From NCBI RefSeq assembly GCF_021283545.2, contig NZ_CP128540.1:4003501-4067500 (forward strand): a stretch of 64,000 nt of DNA, given 5' to 3'. Made by a program: the position numbers and the translations under genes. The DNA comes from Pseudomonas alloputida. GTDB lineage: Bacteria; Pseudomonadota; Gammaproteobacteria; Pseudomonadales; Pseudomonadaceae. This document shows, one piece after another, positions 34,872-44,465 of the stretch (the stretch's first letter is position 1; every line of letters begins with the position of its first letter). The notes beneath the pieces were generated by a model that did no database searches, had not been told where the DNA came from, and worked only from the letters and a program-made list of their open reading frames with translations.

Positions 34872-35549
34872 CTATTCGTTCAGGCTATTGACCGCCTGCT
34901 TCGCCGCAATCTCTTGCCCGGCCTTGGCCAATTCATCCGCAGCATGCAACCACCGCTGGCGATCAACCTGGGCCGGCAGTTGCCGCGGTGGCTGCACCAG
35001 CACCGCCCAACTCCCCTGCTTCTCCCATGCCGATGCAAATTCATCGAATGCCATCACCTGCCGCCGGTGCATGCCCGAGCGCAGCAGCACCCGCTGCTTG
35101 TAACGGTCATAGCCCATCAACACCGCATAGCGCGGCTCGCTCCACCAGGCCGAACCGTCCTCGTAACGCAGCAGCACCGGGTTGCCCGCTGCCACCTGGG
35201 TCAGCAGCGCGTCCAGTTGCTTGTCCAGCGGGTACACCACCCTACCGTAGTCCCGCGCCACACGGGGAATAGCGGTATCCAGCGTTTCAGCGCCCTGAGG
35301 CAGGTTGAGCGGCTTATCCAGCAAGCCCGGCGTAATAGGCGCCCCCTGCTGCGACAGCACTGCCGCCAGCGCCATGGCCCCGCTGTGGTTGGCGTTGCCA
35401 CGGTAGAACGGCACGCTGCTGATCTCGACTCGCTGCGGCAGGCCCTTGAGGTTGCCGGGCGGTGCGCCGGCGCAGCCGGCCAGGGTGGCAGCCAGCAGGC
35501 AGGCAGCCAGTAGCCGCCGGGGGGCAGCCTTGAAGGAATGTTGCTCCAT
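34872..35549 (-). CDS. Lipoprotein with degenerate C39-like peptidase domain
   Basis: The ATG at 35549 (MEQHSFKAAP) gives 225 aa with lipobox ATLAGC. The domain (ISSVPFYRGNANHSGAMALAAVLSQQG, shown in part) aligns with C39-like lipoproteins that read QCGPAALA at the catalytic Cys; here it is HSGAMALA, so Cys is replaced by Ser. The His region is WSEPRYAVLMGYDRYKQRV. The protein looks inactive as a Cys peptidase. A short C-terminal helical tail follows. It may bind rather than cut peptides. Confidence 0.7.
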   Translation of the reverse strand: MEQHSFKAAPRRLLAACLLAATLAGCAGAPPGNLKGLPQRVEISSVPFYRGNANHSGAMALAAVLSQQGAPITPGLLDKPLNLPQGAETLDTAIPRVARDYGRVVYPLDKQLDALLTQVAAGNPVLLRYEDGSAWWSEPRYAVLMGYDRYKQRVLLRSGMHRRQVMAFDEFASAWEKQGSWAVLVQPPRQLPAQVDRQRWLHAADELAKAGQEIAAKQAVNSLNE

Positions 35550-35772
35550 GGACACTCGCTTGTTCCAACGCCAGGCAGGCAGCGCCCGGCTCTGGCCACC
35601 GATCATAGGTCCGACAGCGGCGCGGGTATAGTCCGACAGCGCCTTGGAGCGAATCGGCCCTAGAGATAGACCATTGTTCGATGGAACGTCACAGACGAAG
35701 GGCTAGACTAAAGCAGTGTCTGGAAGGTAAACGCGGCCCAATCAAGCGCTTGCCGCAAAGATGGAGGCACAG

Positions 35773-35946
35773 ATGAGCCTGACCATGGCAATTCTCATGC
35801 TGGTAGGCATGTGGCTGAGCGTCGCAGCCGCCATGCTGTGGGGTGTACTGCGTATCGTGCGGCGTCATGCACACCACCTGCCACCGCAGGCACCCGCCAA
35901 GCCACAGCCAGTAAGACGGCCCCGGCGGCATGCCGGGGTGAGCTAA
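35773..35946 (+). CDS. Small single-pass membrane protein (57 aa)
   Basis: GGAGG at 35763-35767 favours the ATG at 35773 over 35761. The product has one transmembrane segment (MAILMLVGMWLSVAAAMLWG) followed by a basic, Pro-rich tail (RRHAHHLPPQAPAKPQPVRR). The function is unknown. Confidence 0.65.
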   Translation: MSLTMAILMLVGMWLSVAAAMLWGVLRIVRRHAHHLPPQAPAKPQPVRRPRRHAGVS

Positions 35947-35974
35947 CCTCAGGATTTCCCGAAGCCCACTGACT

Positions 35975-36040
35975 GACAAGCCCGCTGCACAGGTATTCGC
36001 GTTGCCAGTGCCACGCGAATACCTGTGCAGCGGGCTTGTC
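35975..36040. repeat. Perfect 27-bp inverted repeat between convergent genes
   Basis: The left arm is 35975-36001 and the right arm 36014-36040; the spacer of 12 nt is TTGCCAGTGCCA. All 27 positions pair. The right arm contains a REP-like GCGGGCTTGTCCGC sequence. It lies at the 3' ends of the convergent small membrane gene and TerC gene and can act as a bidirectional terminator. Confidence 0.88.
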
Positions 36041-36072
36041 CGCAAGAGGGGCGCGAGGCGCCCCTTTTTACA

Positions 36073-36825
36073 TCAACCTTCAGCCGCCTCACGCTTCAAA
36101 CGCGCTCGACGGGCCAGGATGTTGAGGACCTCGATAGCCGTCGAGAACGCCATGGCCGCATACACATAGCCCTTGGGTACATGGGCGCCAAAGCCTTCGG
36201 CGATCAGCGTCATGCCGATCATGATGAGGAAGCCCAGCGCCAGCATGACCACGGTCGGGTTGTCGTTGATGAAGTTGGCCAGCGGGTCGGCAGCCACCAT
36301 CATCACGATCACAGCCGTGATAACAGCGATAATCATGATCGGCAGGTGCTCGGTCATGCCCACGGCGGTAATGATGCTGTCGACCGAGAAGACGATGTCC
36401 AGCAGCAGGATCTGGAAAATCGCCGCAGCAAAGCCCAGGGTAACCGTGGAGGAGACCTTGGCTTCCTCCTTGGCGCCATGCGGGTCGACGTTTTCGTGAA
36501 TTTCCTTGGTCGCCTTCCACAGCAGGAACAGACCACCGGCAATCAGGATCACATCCTTCCACGAGAAGGCGTTGCCGAACACTTCGAACACCGGGTCGGT
36601 CAACTGGACGATCCAGGCCACGGTGCTGAGCAAGGCCAGTCGCATGACCAAGGCCATGCTGATACCGATACGCCGCGCCTTGGAGCGGTACTCCACCGGC
36701 AATTTGTTGGTCAGGATCGAGATGAAGATCAGGTTGTCGATGCCCAGTACAACTTCCATGGCCACCAGCGTAGCCAGGGCAACCCAGGCGGTAGGGCTAG
36801 CGGCGAGTTCCAGCAAATATTCCAT
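36073..36825 (-). CDS. TerC-family membrane protein
   Basis: The 250-aa protein has about seven hydrophobic segments and the TerC acid motifs: [17 protein letters not shown] (Glu/Asp in segment 1) and [18 protein letters not shown] (Asp in segment 5). The family exports Mn2+ or assists metal loading of exported proteins. It is followed by a small lipoprotein gene upstream on the same strand. A second, longer TerC protein is at 44466. Confidence 0.9.
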   Translation of the reverse strand: MEYLLELAASPTAWVALATLVAMEVVLGIDNLIFISILTNKLPVEYRSKARRIGISMALVMRLALLSTVAWIVQLTDPVFEVFGNAFSWKDVILIAGGLFLLWKATKEIHENVDPHGAKEEAKVSSTVTLGFAAAIFQILLLDIVFSVDSIITAVGMTEHLPIMIIAVITAVIVMMVAADPLANFINDNPTVVMLALGFLIMIGMTLIAEGFGAHVPKGYVYAAMAFSTAIEVLNILARRARLKREAAEG

Positions 36826-36853
36826 TGTTCAAATCCTGCAGCAGCGGTTGGGG

Positions 36854-37093
36854 TCAGATTTCCTGGATTTCTTCTTTCTTCTCGGCATCCTTGGGCTTCT
36901 GCCCTTCGCTGCCGATGGCTTCGCTCAGCGCCTGCTGGGCAGCCTTGTTGGTGTCGTCGATGGCTTGCTTGGCCGACTGCGCGGCCTGATCGAGCATCTG
37001 CTGCGCGGATTTCTCGGCCTGGTCGCAGCCTGCCAGGGTGAACAGGGCCAAAGCCAGCACCAACGGGGTGCCTATGGATTTGAGTTGCAGCAT
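36854..37093 (-). CDS. Small lipoprotein (79 aa)
   Basis: The ATG at 37093 gives 79 aa. Residues 5-21 with LALFTLAGC form a lipobox. The mature part is a charged helix (AEKSAQQMLDQAAQSAKQAI) with an acidic end. It is 28 bp upstream of the TerC gene, same strand, possibly one transcript. The function is unknown. Confidence 0.7.
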   Translation of the reverse strand: MLQLKSIGTPLVLALALFTLAGCDQAEKSAQQMLDQAAQSAKQAIDDTNKAAQQALSEAIGSEGQKPKDAEKKEEIQEI

Positions 37094-37225
37094 GGTGTCC
37101 TCGCTTGAAATAACCCGGCGGCGCATGGCGCCTGATAGCCGTGCATTCTAAAGACGGCAATAGTTCAGGAAAATTCGTATTTTCATGGCATATACTTCGG
37201 TTTTTACGAATCGGAACGACCGACG

Positions 37226-38119
37226 GTGCTTAACTATCGCCAGTTGCATTACTTCTGGGCCGTGGCCAAGACGGGCAGCATCACCCGCGCCAGCCAACAG
37301 CTGAACCTCACACCGCAAACCATCAGCGGGCAGATCACCCTGTTCGAGCAAACCTACGGCCTGGAACTGTTCCAGCGCGCTGGCCGGCAGCTGGAACTGA
37401 CAGAAACCGGCCGTCAGGCCCTGGTGTATGCAGAGCAGATGTTTCAGATCGGCAGCGAGCTTGAAGCCATGCTGCGTGCCGGCCCTCAAGAGCAGATCCT
37501 GTTCCGTGTGGGGGTGGCTGACGTGGTGCCCAAATCCATTGTCTACCGCCTGCTGGCACCGACCATGGACCTGGAGGAGGTGCTGCGCATCAACTGCCGC
37601 GAGGACAAACTTGAGCGGTTACTGGCAGACCTGGCTATCCAGCGCCTGGACCTGGTGATATCCGACAGCCCCATGCCTAACCACCTGGACATCAAGTGCT
37701 ACAGCCAAAAGCTGGGCGAGTGCGGGCTGAGCTTCTTCGCCACCCCGGCGCTGGCACAACGGCTTGAAGGTCCTTTTCCAGCTTGCCTGCAGGATGCTCC
37801 GCTGCTGGTTCCCGGCCAGGAGACCGTGGTACGCAGCCGCCTGCTGCGGTGGCTGGGCGAGCAGCAGGTGCAGCCACGGATCGTGGGGGAGTTCGATGAC
37901 AGTGCCTTGATGCAAGCGTTCGGACAGTCGGGCAGCGGCATTTTCGTAGCGCCCAGCGTAATCGCCGAGGAGGTGTGCCGTCAGTATGGCGTGCAACTGA
38001 TCGGGCAGACCGAGGCCGTGCACGAATCGTTCTATGCCATTTCGGTGGAGCGCAAGGTCAAGCACCCAGGGATCGTGGCGATTACCGAGGGGGCGCGGCG
38101 GGAGTTGTTTCACTGGTAG
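37226..38119 (+). CDS. nhaR: LysR-type regulator NhaR
   Basis: It starts with GTG at 37226. The 297-aa protein begins LNYRQLHYFWAVAKTGSITR, a winged helix-turn-helix typical of NhaR rather than other LysR members (YRQLHYFWAVA). The effector domain follows. NhaR activates Na+/H+ antiporter genes in E. coli; here no nhaA is adjacent, and it is followed by the Na+-coupled SstT, which may be its target. Confidence 0.88.
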   Translation: MLNYRQLHYFWAVAKTGSITRASQQLNLTPQTISGQITLFEQTYGLELFQRAGRQLELTETGRQALVYAEQMFQIGSELEAMLRAGPQEQILFRVGVADVVPKSIVYRLLAPTMDLEEVLRINCREDKLERLLADLAIQRLDLVISDSPMPNHLDIKCYSQKLGECGLSFFATPALAQRLEGPFPACLQDAPLLVPGQETVVRSRLLRWLGEQQVQPRIVGEFDDSALMQAFGQSGSGIFVAPSVIAEEVCRQYGVQLIGQTEAVHESFYAISVERKVKHPGIVAITEGARRELFHW

Positions 38120-38216
38120 CCGTAAAAGCCTGATTGACAAAGAACACGGCCCGACATGCGCTATAGGTGCTCTATGGTAAAGTCCGCCCTTTCCAGATTC
38201 CGAGATACCGCTGCAC

Positions 38217-39428
38217 ATGACCCCTTTCCTCCGCATCCTCAACCGCACCAGCCTAGTGACCCAGATCGTCATCGGCCTGCTCGCCGGCATCGCCCTAGCC
38301 CTGCTTGCACCTGCCATCGCCCGCGACCTGGCCTTTCTTGGCAAGGTATTCGTCAGTGCCCTGAAGGCGGTTGCGCCCGTGCTGGTGTTCATCCTGGTCA
38401 TGGCTTCGGTCGCCAACCATCGTCACGGCCAGGAAACCCACATTCGCCCGATCCTCTGGCTGTACCTGCTGGGCACCTTTGCCGCAGCAGTGGTGGCCGT
38501 GTTTGCCAGCATGCTGTTTCCGTCGCACCTGGCGCTAAGCACCAGCGAGGCCACGCTGAGCGCGCCAGGCGGCATCGCCGAAGTGCTGCAGAACCTGTTG
38601 CTGAACGCGGTAGACAACCCGGTCAATGCCCTGCTCAACGCCAACTTCATCGGCGTGCTGACATGGGCCATCGGCTTGGGCGTGGCCCTGCGCCACGCCG
38701 GCGAAACGACCCGTACCGTGGTCGAAGACCTGTCCAATGGTGTAACCCTGATCGTACGCGTGGTCATCCGCTTCGCCCCGCTGGGCATCTTTGGCCTGGT
38801 CAGTTCCACCCTGGCCCAGTCGGGCCTGGACGCGCTGCTCGGCTACCTGCACCTGCTGGCGGTACTGATCGGCTGCATGCTGTTCGTGGCGCTGGTGATG
38901 AACCCGCTGATCGTGTTCTGGAAGATCCGCCGCAACCCCTACCCGCTGACGCTGCTGTGCCTGCGTGAAAGCGGCATTACCGCATTCTTCACCCGCAGCT
39001 CGGCCGCCAACATCCCGGTGAACCTGGCGTTGTCGGAACGCCTTGGCCTGCATGAAGACACCTACTCGGTGTCGATCCCGCTGGGCGCGACCATCAACAT
39101 GGCCGGTGCGGCGATCACCATTACCGTGCTGACCCTGGCCGCAGTGCATACCCTGGGTATCCAGGTGGACCTGCCGACTGCCGTGCTGCTCAGCGTGGTA
39201 GCGGCAGTGTGCGCCTGCGGCGCCTCGGGCGTGGCCGGGGGTTCGCTGCTGCTGATTCCGCTGGCGTGCAGCCTGTTTGGCATCCCAAGCGAAATTGCCA
39301 TGCAGGTGGTTGCGGTGGGCTTCATCATCGGCGTGTTGCAGGACTCGGCCGAAACGGCGCTGAATTCTTCGACCGATGTGCTGTTCACTGCCGCGGCATG
39401 TCAGGCTCAAGAGCAGCGCCACGGCTAA
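38217..39428 (+). CDS. sstT: Serine/threonine:Na+ symporter
   Basis: The 403-aa DAACS-family transporter has eight or so membrane helices and two hairpin loops: [20 protein letters not shown] and [20 protein letters not shown]; the C-terminal [20 protein letters not shown] matches SstT. It imports Ser and Thr with Na+. It has a GC-rich terminator-like hairpin at 39436-39454. Confidence 0.93.
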   Translation: MTPFLRILNRTSLVTQIVIGLLAGIALALLAPAIARDLAFLGKVFVSALKAVAPVLVFILVMASVANHRHGQETHIRPILWLYLLGTFAAAVVAVFASMLFPSHLALSTSEATLSAPGGIAEVLQNLLLNAVDNPVNALLNANFIGVLTWAIGLGVALRHAGETTRTVVEDLSNGVTLIVRVVIRFAPLGIFGLVSSTLAQSGLDALLGYLHLLAVLIGCMLFVALVMNPLIVFWKIRRNPYPLTLLCLRESGITAFFTRSSAANIPVNLALSERLGLHEDTYSVSIPLGATINMAGAAITITVLTLAAVHTLGIQVDLPTAVLLSVVAAVCACGASGVAGGSLLLIPLACSLFGIPSEIAMQVVAVGFIIGVLQDSAETALNSSTDVLFTAAACQAQEQRHG

Positions 39429-39435
39429 GAGGGCC

Positions 39436-39454
39436 GGGGCCGCTTTGCGGCCCC
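39436..39454 (+). terminator. Hairpin after sstT
   Basis: GGGGCCGC-TTT-GCGGCCCC, 8 bp after the sstT stop, without a T-run. The same hairpin sequence occurs near 50996-51014 beyond nfsB. Confidence 0.65.
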
Positions 39455-39516
39455 AATTGCCTTACGCGATGGCATTACCTACCCTAGTGGCCTTTCCCCA
39501 GCCACGAGACAGGGCC

Positions 39517-40164
39517 ATGTCAGAACACGAAACCGCGGGTGAAGGCCGCTTCAACAGCATCGAGATCCGCGTTCTCGGCTCGCTGATCGAAAAGCAGGCC
39601 ACCAGCCCGGAAAGCTACCCGCTGACCCTCAATGCCCTGGTCCTGGCCTGCAACCAGAAGACCAGCCGCGAGCCGGTGATGAACCTCACCCAAGGCCAGG
39701 TCGGCCAGGCCTTGCGCGCCCTCGAAGGTCAGGGCATGACCCGCCTGCAGATGGGCAGCCGTGCCGACCGCTGGGAACATCGGGTAGACAAGGCACTGGA
39801 GCTGGTGCCAGCGCAGTTGGTGCTGATGGGCCTGATGTTCCTGCGGGGCCCGCAAACCCTCAACGAACTGCTGACTCGTAGCAACCGCCTGCACGACTTT
39901 GACGACACCGAGCAGATCCAGCATCAGCTGGAGCGCCTGATCTCGCGGGACCTGGCCTTGCACCTGCCACGCCAGGCCGGCCAGCGTGAAGACCGCTACA
40001 CCCATGCCTTGGGCGACCCGGCGGAAATCGAGGCGATTCTCGCTGCACGGCAGCAGGAAGGCGGCGCGCGCACCAGTGGCGGCAGTGTGTCAGAAGACCG
40101 CATCGAAGCCCTCGAAGCCCGCATTGCGGCGCTGGAAGCGCGCCTGGCTGAGCTGGAAGGCTGA
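39517..40164 (+). CDS. YceH-family (DUF480) protein
   Basis: The ATG at 39517 gives 215 aa. The DUF480 core is [20 protein letters not shown], then [20 protein letters not shown] and [20 protein letters not shown], two winged-helix domains. A C-terminal coiled coil ([19 protein letters not shown]) ends it. The family may bind DNA; its function is unknown. Confidence 0.9.
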   Translation: MSEHETAGEGRFNSIEIRVLGSLIEKQATSPESYPLTLNALVLACNQKTSREPVMNLTQGQVGQALRALEGQGMTRLQMGSRADRWEHRVDKALELVPAQLVLMGLMFLRGPQTLNELLTRSNRLHDFDDTEQIQHQLERLISRDLALHLPRQAGQREDRYTHALGDPAEIEAILAARQQEGGARTSGGSVSEDRIEALEARIAALEARLAELEG

Positions 40165-40168
40165 GCCG

Positions 40169-40357
40169 TCACGGCTCGGGGTCGGGGAAATTGCGGCAGC
40201 TCTTGCGCTCGGCCAGCTCCCGGTCAGTAGGGCGCTGGTCGACGAACACCGCGCGACCGTCGGCGTAGATTTCCAGGTAGCCCCAGTGCAGGTCCTGCTC
40301 TTGCTGCCCGGGCTTTGGGGGGACTAGCCACCAGGGTTCGCGGCTGATCAGGGTCAT
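40169..40357 (-). CDS. Small conserved protein (62 aa)
   Basis: The ATG at 40357 gives 62 aa: MTLISREPWWLVPPKPGQQE, then LHWGYLEIYADGRAVFVDQR. There is no signal peptide. It lies between convergent yceH and a REP pair. The function is unknown. Confidence 0.6.
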   Translation of the reverse strand: MTLISREPWWLVPPKPGQQEQDLHWGYLEIYADGRAVFVDQRPTDRELAERKSCRNFPDPEP

Positions 40358-40419
40358 GGGTGTGATTCCTGAGGGGTCTGCAGTAAGCATAGACACCTTC
40401 AGGTGCTGCTTTGCTTGCA

Positions 40420-40523
40420 CCGGCCTCTTCGCGGGTGAACCCGCTCCTACGGGGATCTTCACAGTTTCAACAACTGCGCAGTCCTGTGAGGGCGGCTTTA
40501 GCCGCGAAAGGGCCGGTACAGGC
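40420..40523. repeat. REP pair (inverted)
   Basis: One unit at 40420-40450 (CGGCCTCTTCGCGGGTGAAC and CCGCTCCTAC) and a reverse unit at about 40483-40521 (CCTGTGAGGGCGGC...GCCGCGAAAGGGCCGG). It lies between the small gene and ahpF. Confidence 0.8.
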
Positions 40524-42086
40524 TTACGCCGGTGCCGAAGTCCGAATCAGGTGGTCAAAGGCCGCCAGCGATGCCTTGGCCCCCTCACCCACCGCAATGA
40601 CGATCTGCTTGTACGGCACGGTAGTCACGTCACCTGCAGCAAACACACCTGGGATGCTGGTCTGGCCCTTGGCGTCGACAATGATTTCGCCACGCGGCGA
40701 CAACTCGACGGTGCCCTTCAGCCAGTCAGTGTTGGGCAGCAGGCCAATCTGCACGAAGATGCCTTCCAGTGCCACTTCGTGCTGTTCATCCGTGGAGCGG
40801 TCCTTGTAGCGCAGGCCTGTCACCTTCTCGCCATTGCCCAGCACCTCGGTGGTCAGCGCGCTGGTGATCACGTTGACGTTCGGCAGGCTGCGCAGCTTGC
40901 GTTGCAACACCGCATCGGCACGCAACTGGCTGTCGAACTCGATCAGCGTCACCTGGGCGACGATACCAGCCAGGTCGATGGCCGCTTCCACACCCGAGTT
41001 GCCGCCGCCAATCACTGCCACACGTTTGCCCTTGAACAGCGGGCCGTCACAGTGCGGGCAGTAGGCCACGCCGCGGCCGCGGTACTCCTGCTCACCCGGC
41101 ACGTTCATTTCGCGCCAGCGGGCGCCGGTGGCCAGGATCACGGTCTTGGCCTTCAGCGAAGCGCCCCCCGCGAGGCGCACTTCGTGCAGACCACCCTCGG
41201 CAGCAGGAATCAGCGCTTCACCGCGCTGCAGGTTCATGATGTCGACGTCGTACTGTTTAACGTGCTCTTCCAGCGCCGTGGCCAGCTTCGGCCCTTCGGT
41301 TTCCTGCACCGAGATGAAGTTCTCGATGGCCAGAGTGTCCAGCACCTGGCCGCCGAAGCGCTCGGCGGCAACACCGGTGCGGATGCCCTTGCGGGCAGCG
41401 TAGATGGCAGCAGCGGCGCCAGCGGGGCCACCGCCGACGACCAGCACGTCAAAGGCTTCCTTGGCGTTGATCTTCTCGGCCTGGCGGGCGCCAGCGTTGG
41501 TGTCGATCTTGCCAAGGATTTCTTCCAGGCCCATACGGCCCTGACCAAACACCTCACCGTTGAGGTAGATACTCGGTACCGCCATGATCTTGCGCGATTC
41601 CACTTCGTCCTGGAACAGCGCACCGTCGATGGCAACATGGCGCACGTTGGGGTTGAGTACCGCCATCAGGTTCAGTGCCTGGACGACGTCCGGGCAGTTC
41701 TGGCACGACAGCGAGAAGTAGGTTTCGAAGTTGAATTCACCTTCCAGGGCCTGGATCTGCTCGATCACTTCGGCACTGGCCTTTGACGGGTGGCCACCCA
41801 CTTGCAGCAGTGCCAGCACCAACGATGTGAACTCGTGGCCCATGGGGATGCCGGCGAAGCGCAGGCTGATATCGGCACCCGGGCGGTTCAGCGAGAACGA
41901 AGGGCGACGGGCATCGGTACCGTCCGCGCTGAAGGTAATGAGGTTCGACAGGCTGGCAATCTCTACCAGCAGGTCGTGCAATTCGCGGGACTTCGCGCCG
42001 TCGTCGAGGGAAGCAACGATCTCGATCGGCTGGGTGACCCGCTCCAAGTAGGTTTTCAGTTGCGATTTAAGCGTGGCGTCCAACAT
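40524..42086 (-). CDS. ahpF: Alkyl hydroperoxide reductase F subunit
   Basis: The ATG at 42086 ([14 protein letters not shown]) gives 520 aa. The N-terminal double thioredoxin fold has [13 protein letters not shown] (CxxC) and the C-terminal thioredoxin-reductase-like part has [19 protein letters not shown] (FAD) and [10 protein letters not shown] (CxxC). It passes NADH electrons to AhpC. It lies after ahpC, separated by a terminator. Confidence 0.97.
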
Positions 42087-42118
42087 ACGGGCGATTCCTT
42101 TTTCAAAACTCGGATACA

Positions 42119-42149
42119 AAAACGCCCAGGCGAGGTCGCCCGGGCGTTT
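42119..42149 (-). terminator. Terminator between ahpC and ahpF
   Basis: A long GC stem (AAACGCCC...GGGCGTTT) with flanking A/T runs, between ahpC stop and ahpF. Partial readthrough would yield more AhpC than AhpF, as is usual. Confidence 0.85.
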
Positions 42150-42210
42150 GACGGGGCGGTAGGTACTTCAGCTTTGGCGGCTGCTTACCGCCCGCGTTAT
42201 GGGCATGACC

Positions 42211-42774
42211 TTAGATCTTGCCTACGAGGTCCAGCGACGGCGCCAGAGTGGCTTCGCCTTCTTTCCACTTGGCCGGGCACACTTCGCCTGGGTGAGCGGC
42301 AACGTACTGGGCAGCCTTGACCTTACGCAGCAGCTCAGCAGCATCACGGCCTACACCACCGTCGTTCAGCTCGACAATCTTGATCTGGCCTTCCGGGTTG
42401 ATCACGAAGGTACCGCGGTCGGCCAGGCCGGCTTCTTCGATCAGCACGTCGAAGTTGCGCGAAATGACGTGAGTCGGGTCACCGATCAGCGGGTATTCGA
42501 TCTTGCCGATGGTGTCCGAAGTGTCGTGCCAGGCTTTGTGAGTGAAGTGGGTGTCAGTGGAAACACCGTAGATTTCCACGCCCAGCTTCTGGAACTCGGC
42601 GTAGTTGTCAGCAAGGTCACCCAGCTCGGTCGGGCAAACGAAGGTGAAGTCGGCCGGGTAGAAGAACACGACAGACCACTTGCCTTTCAGATCGGCTTCG
42701 CTGACCTGAACGAACTCGCCTTTGTGGTAGGCGGTGGCGTTGAAGGGTTTGACCTGGCTGTTGATGATTGGCAT
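42211..42774 (-). CDS. ahpC: Alkyl hydroperoxide reductase C subunit (peroxiredoxin)
   Basis: The 187-aa 2-Cys peroxiredoxin has the peroxidatic Cys in [18 protein letters not shown] and the resolving Cys in [17 protein letters not shown]. It reduces H2O2 and organic peroxides with AhpF. It is usually OxyR-activated; the upstream 160 bp may hold the site but I could not confirm one. Confidence 0.97.
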   Translation of the reverse strand: MPIINSQVKPFNATAYHKGEFVQVSEADLKGKWSVVFFYPADFTFVCPTELGDLADNYAEFQKLGVEIYGVSTDTHFTHKAWHDTSDTIGKIEYPLIGDPTHVISRNFDVLIEEAGLADRGTFVINPEGQIKIVELNDGGVGRDAAELLRKVKAAQYVAAHPGEVCPAKWKEGEATLAPSLDLVGKI

Positions 42775-42933
42775 GAGAGACGCTCCTTCATGGGGTTGGA
42801 ATCAGTTGATGGATAGAATCCTAACTAATCATCCCGCTGAAGGCTCATTGGCAAAGCTCATGCTTTCGATTGGTTTTGGCTATAACTGGGGTTATTTAAT
42901 AGAAGGGAACGGGCTGAGCAAAGGATTGCGGAC

Positions 42934-42941
42934 CTGAACTC
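42934..42941. repeat. IS target-site duplication, left copy
   Basis: CTGAACTC at 42934-42941 equals CTGAACTC at 44304-44311, directly outside the two ends of the IS. An 8-bp duplication fits the IS256 family. Confidence 0.9.
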
Positions 42942-44303
42942 GAGGGTGTCAGAAATTTTGTGTTCGGGCATAACATGAGTAAGAGGTGCATGTATGCCAA
43001 CCAAAAAGAAACCCTTGCGTGACCTGCCCAAAATCCCCAAAGAGCTGCTGGAGCAGTTCGGTGAGGGCCTGATGACCGCAGAGGCTATCGAGGATGCCTC
43101 TGCGGCGTTCAAGAAGGCCTTGATCGAACGCGCTCTGCACGCCGAACTTGGCCACCACCTGGGTTATCCGCCGGGCGCGCAGCGCCCAGAGGATGAAACC
43201 AACCAGCGTAACGGCAAGAGTGGCAAGACGGTTTTGACCGGCGATGGCCCGCTGCGGCTGGAAATTCCTCGTGACCGAGACGGCAGTTTTGCGCCCATTC
43301 TCATCCCCAAGCATGAGCGGCGGTACACCGGTTTCGATGACAAGATCATCGCCATGTACGCCCGTGGCATGACGGTCAGAGAGATCCGAGCCTTTCTGTC
43401 CGAGCAGTATGGAACAGAGGTCTCACCCGACTTCATCAGCTCTGTGACAGACGAGGTCATGGAAGAAATTGGCGCGTGGCAGCAGCGGCCACTAGAGCCC
43501 ATGTACCCGGTCATTTTCTTCGATGCACTGCGGGTGAAGATCCGCGAAGAAGGCTTGGTGCGCAACAAGGCCATTTACTTGGCGCTGGGCGTTCTACCCG
43601 ACGGGACGCGCGATATCTTGGGCATCTGGATCGAGAACACCGAGGGTGCGAAGTTCTGGATGAAGGTCTTTAACGATCTCAAGACACGTGGTGTCGAGGA
43701 TGTGCTGATTGCCGTGACCGATGGCCTCAAAGGCATGCCAGAGGCTCTCAGCGCCGTGTTTCCAGAGACGACTCTGCAGACGTGCATCGTGCACCTGATC
43801 CGCAACAGCCTGGACTTTGCAGCCTGGGACAAGCGGCGGGCACTGGCCAAGGCGCTCAAGCCGATCTACCAGGCCATCAACGCCGAAGCGGCTGAGCAGG
43901 CACTCGATGAGTTTGAAAACGGGCCCTGGGGCAAGCAGTATCCAACGGTCGTTGCGGCCTGGAGACGCGCCTGGGATCGAGTGATTCCCTTCTTTGTCTT
44001 CCCACCAGCCATCCGGAAAGTGATCTACACCACCAACGCCATCGAGAGTATCAATGCCCAGCTGCGCAAGATCATCAAGACCCGAGGCCATTTCCCGAAC
44101 GATGACGCAGCTACCAAGCTGATCTGGCTGGGGCTGCGAAACATCACGGCAAACTGGGGCTCAGCGGCGCATGATTGGAAAAGTGCGATGAATCAATTCG
44201 CGATTTTGTACGGAGATCGGTTCATCAGGCCGACCTGGTGAAAGTCAGGGCCTGCCTGACGGCAGGCCGTTACCGGCCCGCACACAAAAAATCTGACACT
44301 TCC
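42942..44303 (+). mobile_element. IS256-family insertion sequence, complete
   Basis: The element is 1362 bp. Its ends are imperfect inverted repeats: left GAGGGTGTCAGAAATTTTGT, right (reverse complement) GGAAGTGTCAGATTTTTTGT. It holds one intact IS256-type transposase and is flanked by CTGAACTC on both sides. It is inserted between ahpC and the second TerC gene, disrupting no gene. The intact transposase and exact 8-bp duplication indicate a recent insertion. Confidence 0.93.
42994..44241 (+). CDS. IS256-family transposase
   Basis: The 415-aa protein has the Mutator/IS256 DDE layout: Asp in VIFFDALRVKIREEG (about residue 175), Asp in VTDGLKGMPEALSAVFPETT with the TCIVHLIRNSLDF signature (about residue 265 region), and Glu in TTNAIESINAQLRKIIKTRG. 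It catalyses copy-out or cut-and-paste of the IS. It is full-length with no frameshift, so probably active. Confidence 0.96.
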   Translation: MPTKKKPLRDLPKIPKELLEQFGEGLMTAEAIEDASAAFKKALIERALHAELGHHLGYPPGAQRPEDETNQRNGKSGKTVLTGDGPLRLEIPRDRDGSFAPILIPKHERRYTGFDDKIIAMYARGMTVREIRAFLSEQYGTEVSPDFISSVTDEVMEEIGAWQQRPLEPMYPVIFFDALRVKIREEGLVRNKAIYLALGVLPDGTRDILGIWIENTEGAKFWMKVFNDLKTRGVEDVLIAVTDGLKGMPEALSAVFPETTLQTCIVHLIRNSLDFAAWDKRRALAKALKPIYQAINAEAAEQALDEFENGPWGKQYPTVVAAWRRAWDRVIPFFVFPPAIRKVIYTTNAIESINAQLRKIIKTRGHFPNDDAATKLIWLGLRNITANWGSAAHDWKSAMNQFAILYGDRFIRPTW

Positions 44304-44311
44304 CTGAACTC
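44304..44311. repeat. IS target-site duplication, right copy
   Basis: CTGAACTC, the partner of 42934-42941. Confidence 0.9.
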
Positions 44312-44344
44312 TGCACTGGCAAAGAAATGTAACAGCTCCCCATT

Positions 44345-44390
44345 CGGTATCACGGGCAAACGGGTCTACGCTCAAGCCCATGTGATACCG
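44345..44390 (+). promoter_or_regulatory. Hairpin in the leader of the second TerC gene
   Basis: CGGTATCAC (44345-44353) pairs with GTGATACCG (44382-44390), and GGGC (44354-44357) with GCCC (44376-44379), giving about 13 bp with a two-base bulge. A second stem (CGGCTGCC/AAGCCG region, about 44403-44416) follows before AAGGAGGGG. TerC/Alx genes often have Mn-sensing yybP-ykoY leaders, but the diagnostic GGGGAGUAG of that class is not seen. Confidence 0.5.
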
Positions 44391-44465
44391 GGCCCCTCTG
44401 ACGGCTGCCAAGCCGCCATGTCGGATCACTGTTGCCTTGCAACGTCGACATTCAAGGAGGGGCTC

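Noticed and set aside
42775..42933. OxyR site upstream of ahpC
   Set aside because: ATAG and CTAA-like pieces are present, but not with the required spacing of the four-part OxyR motif.
44312..44465. yybP-ykoY manganese riboswitch before the second TerC gene
   Set aside because: The diagnostic GGGGAGUAG core could not be found; listed only as a structured leader.
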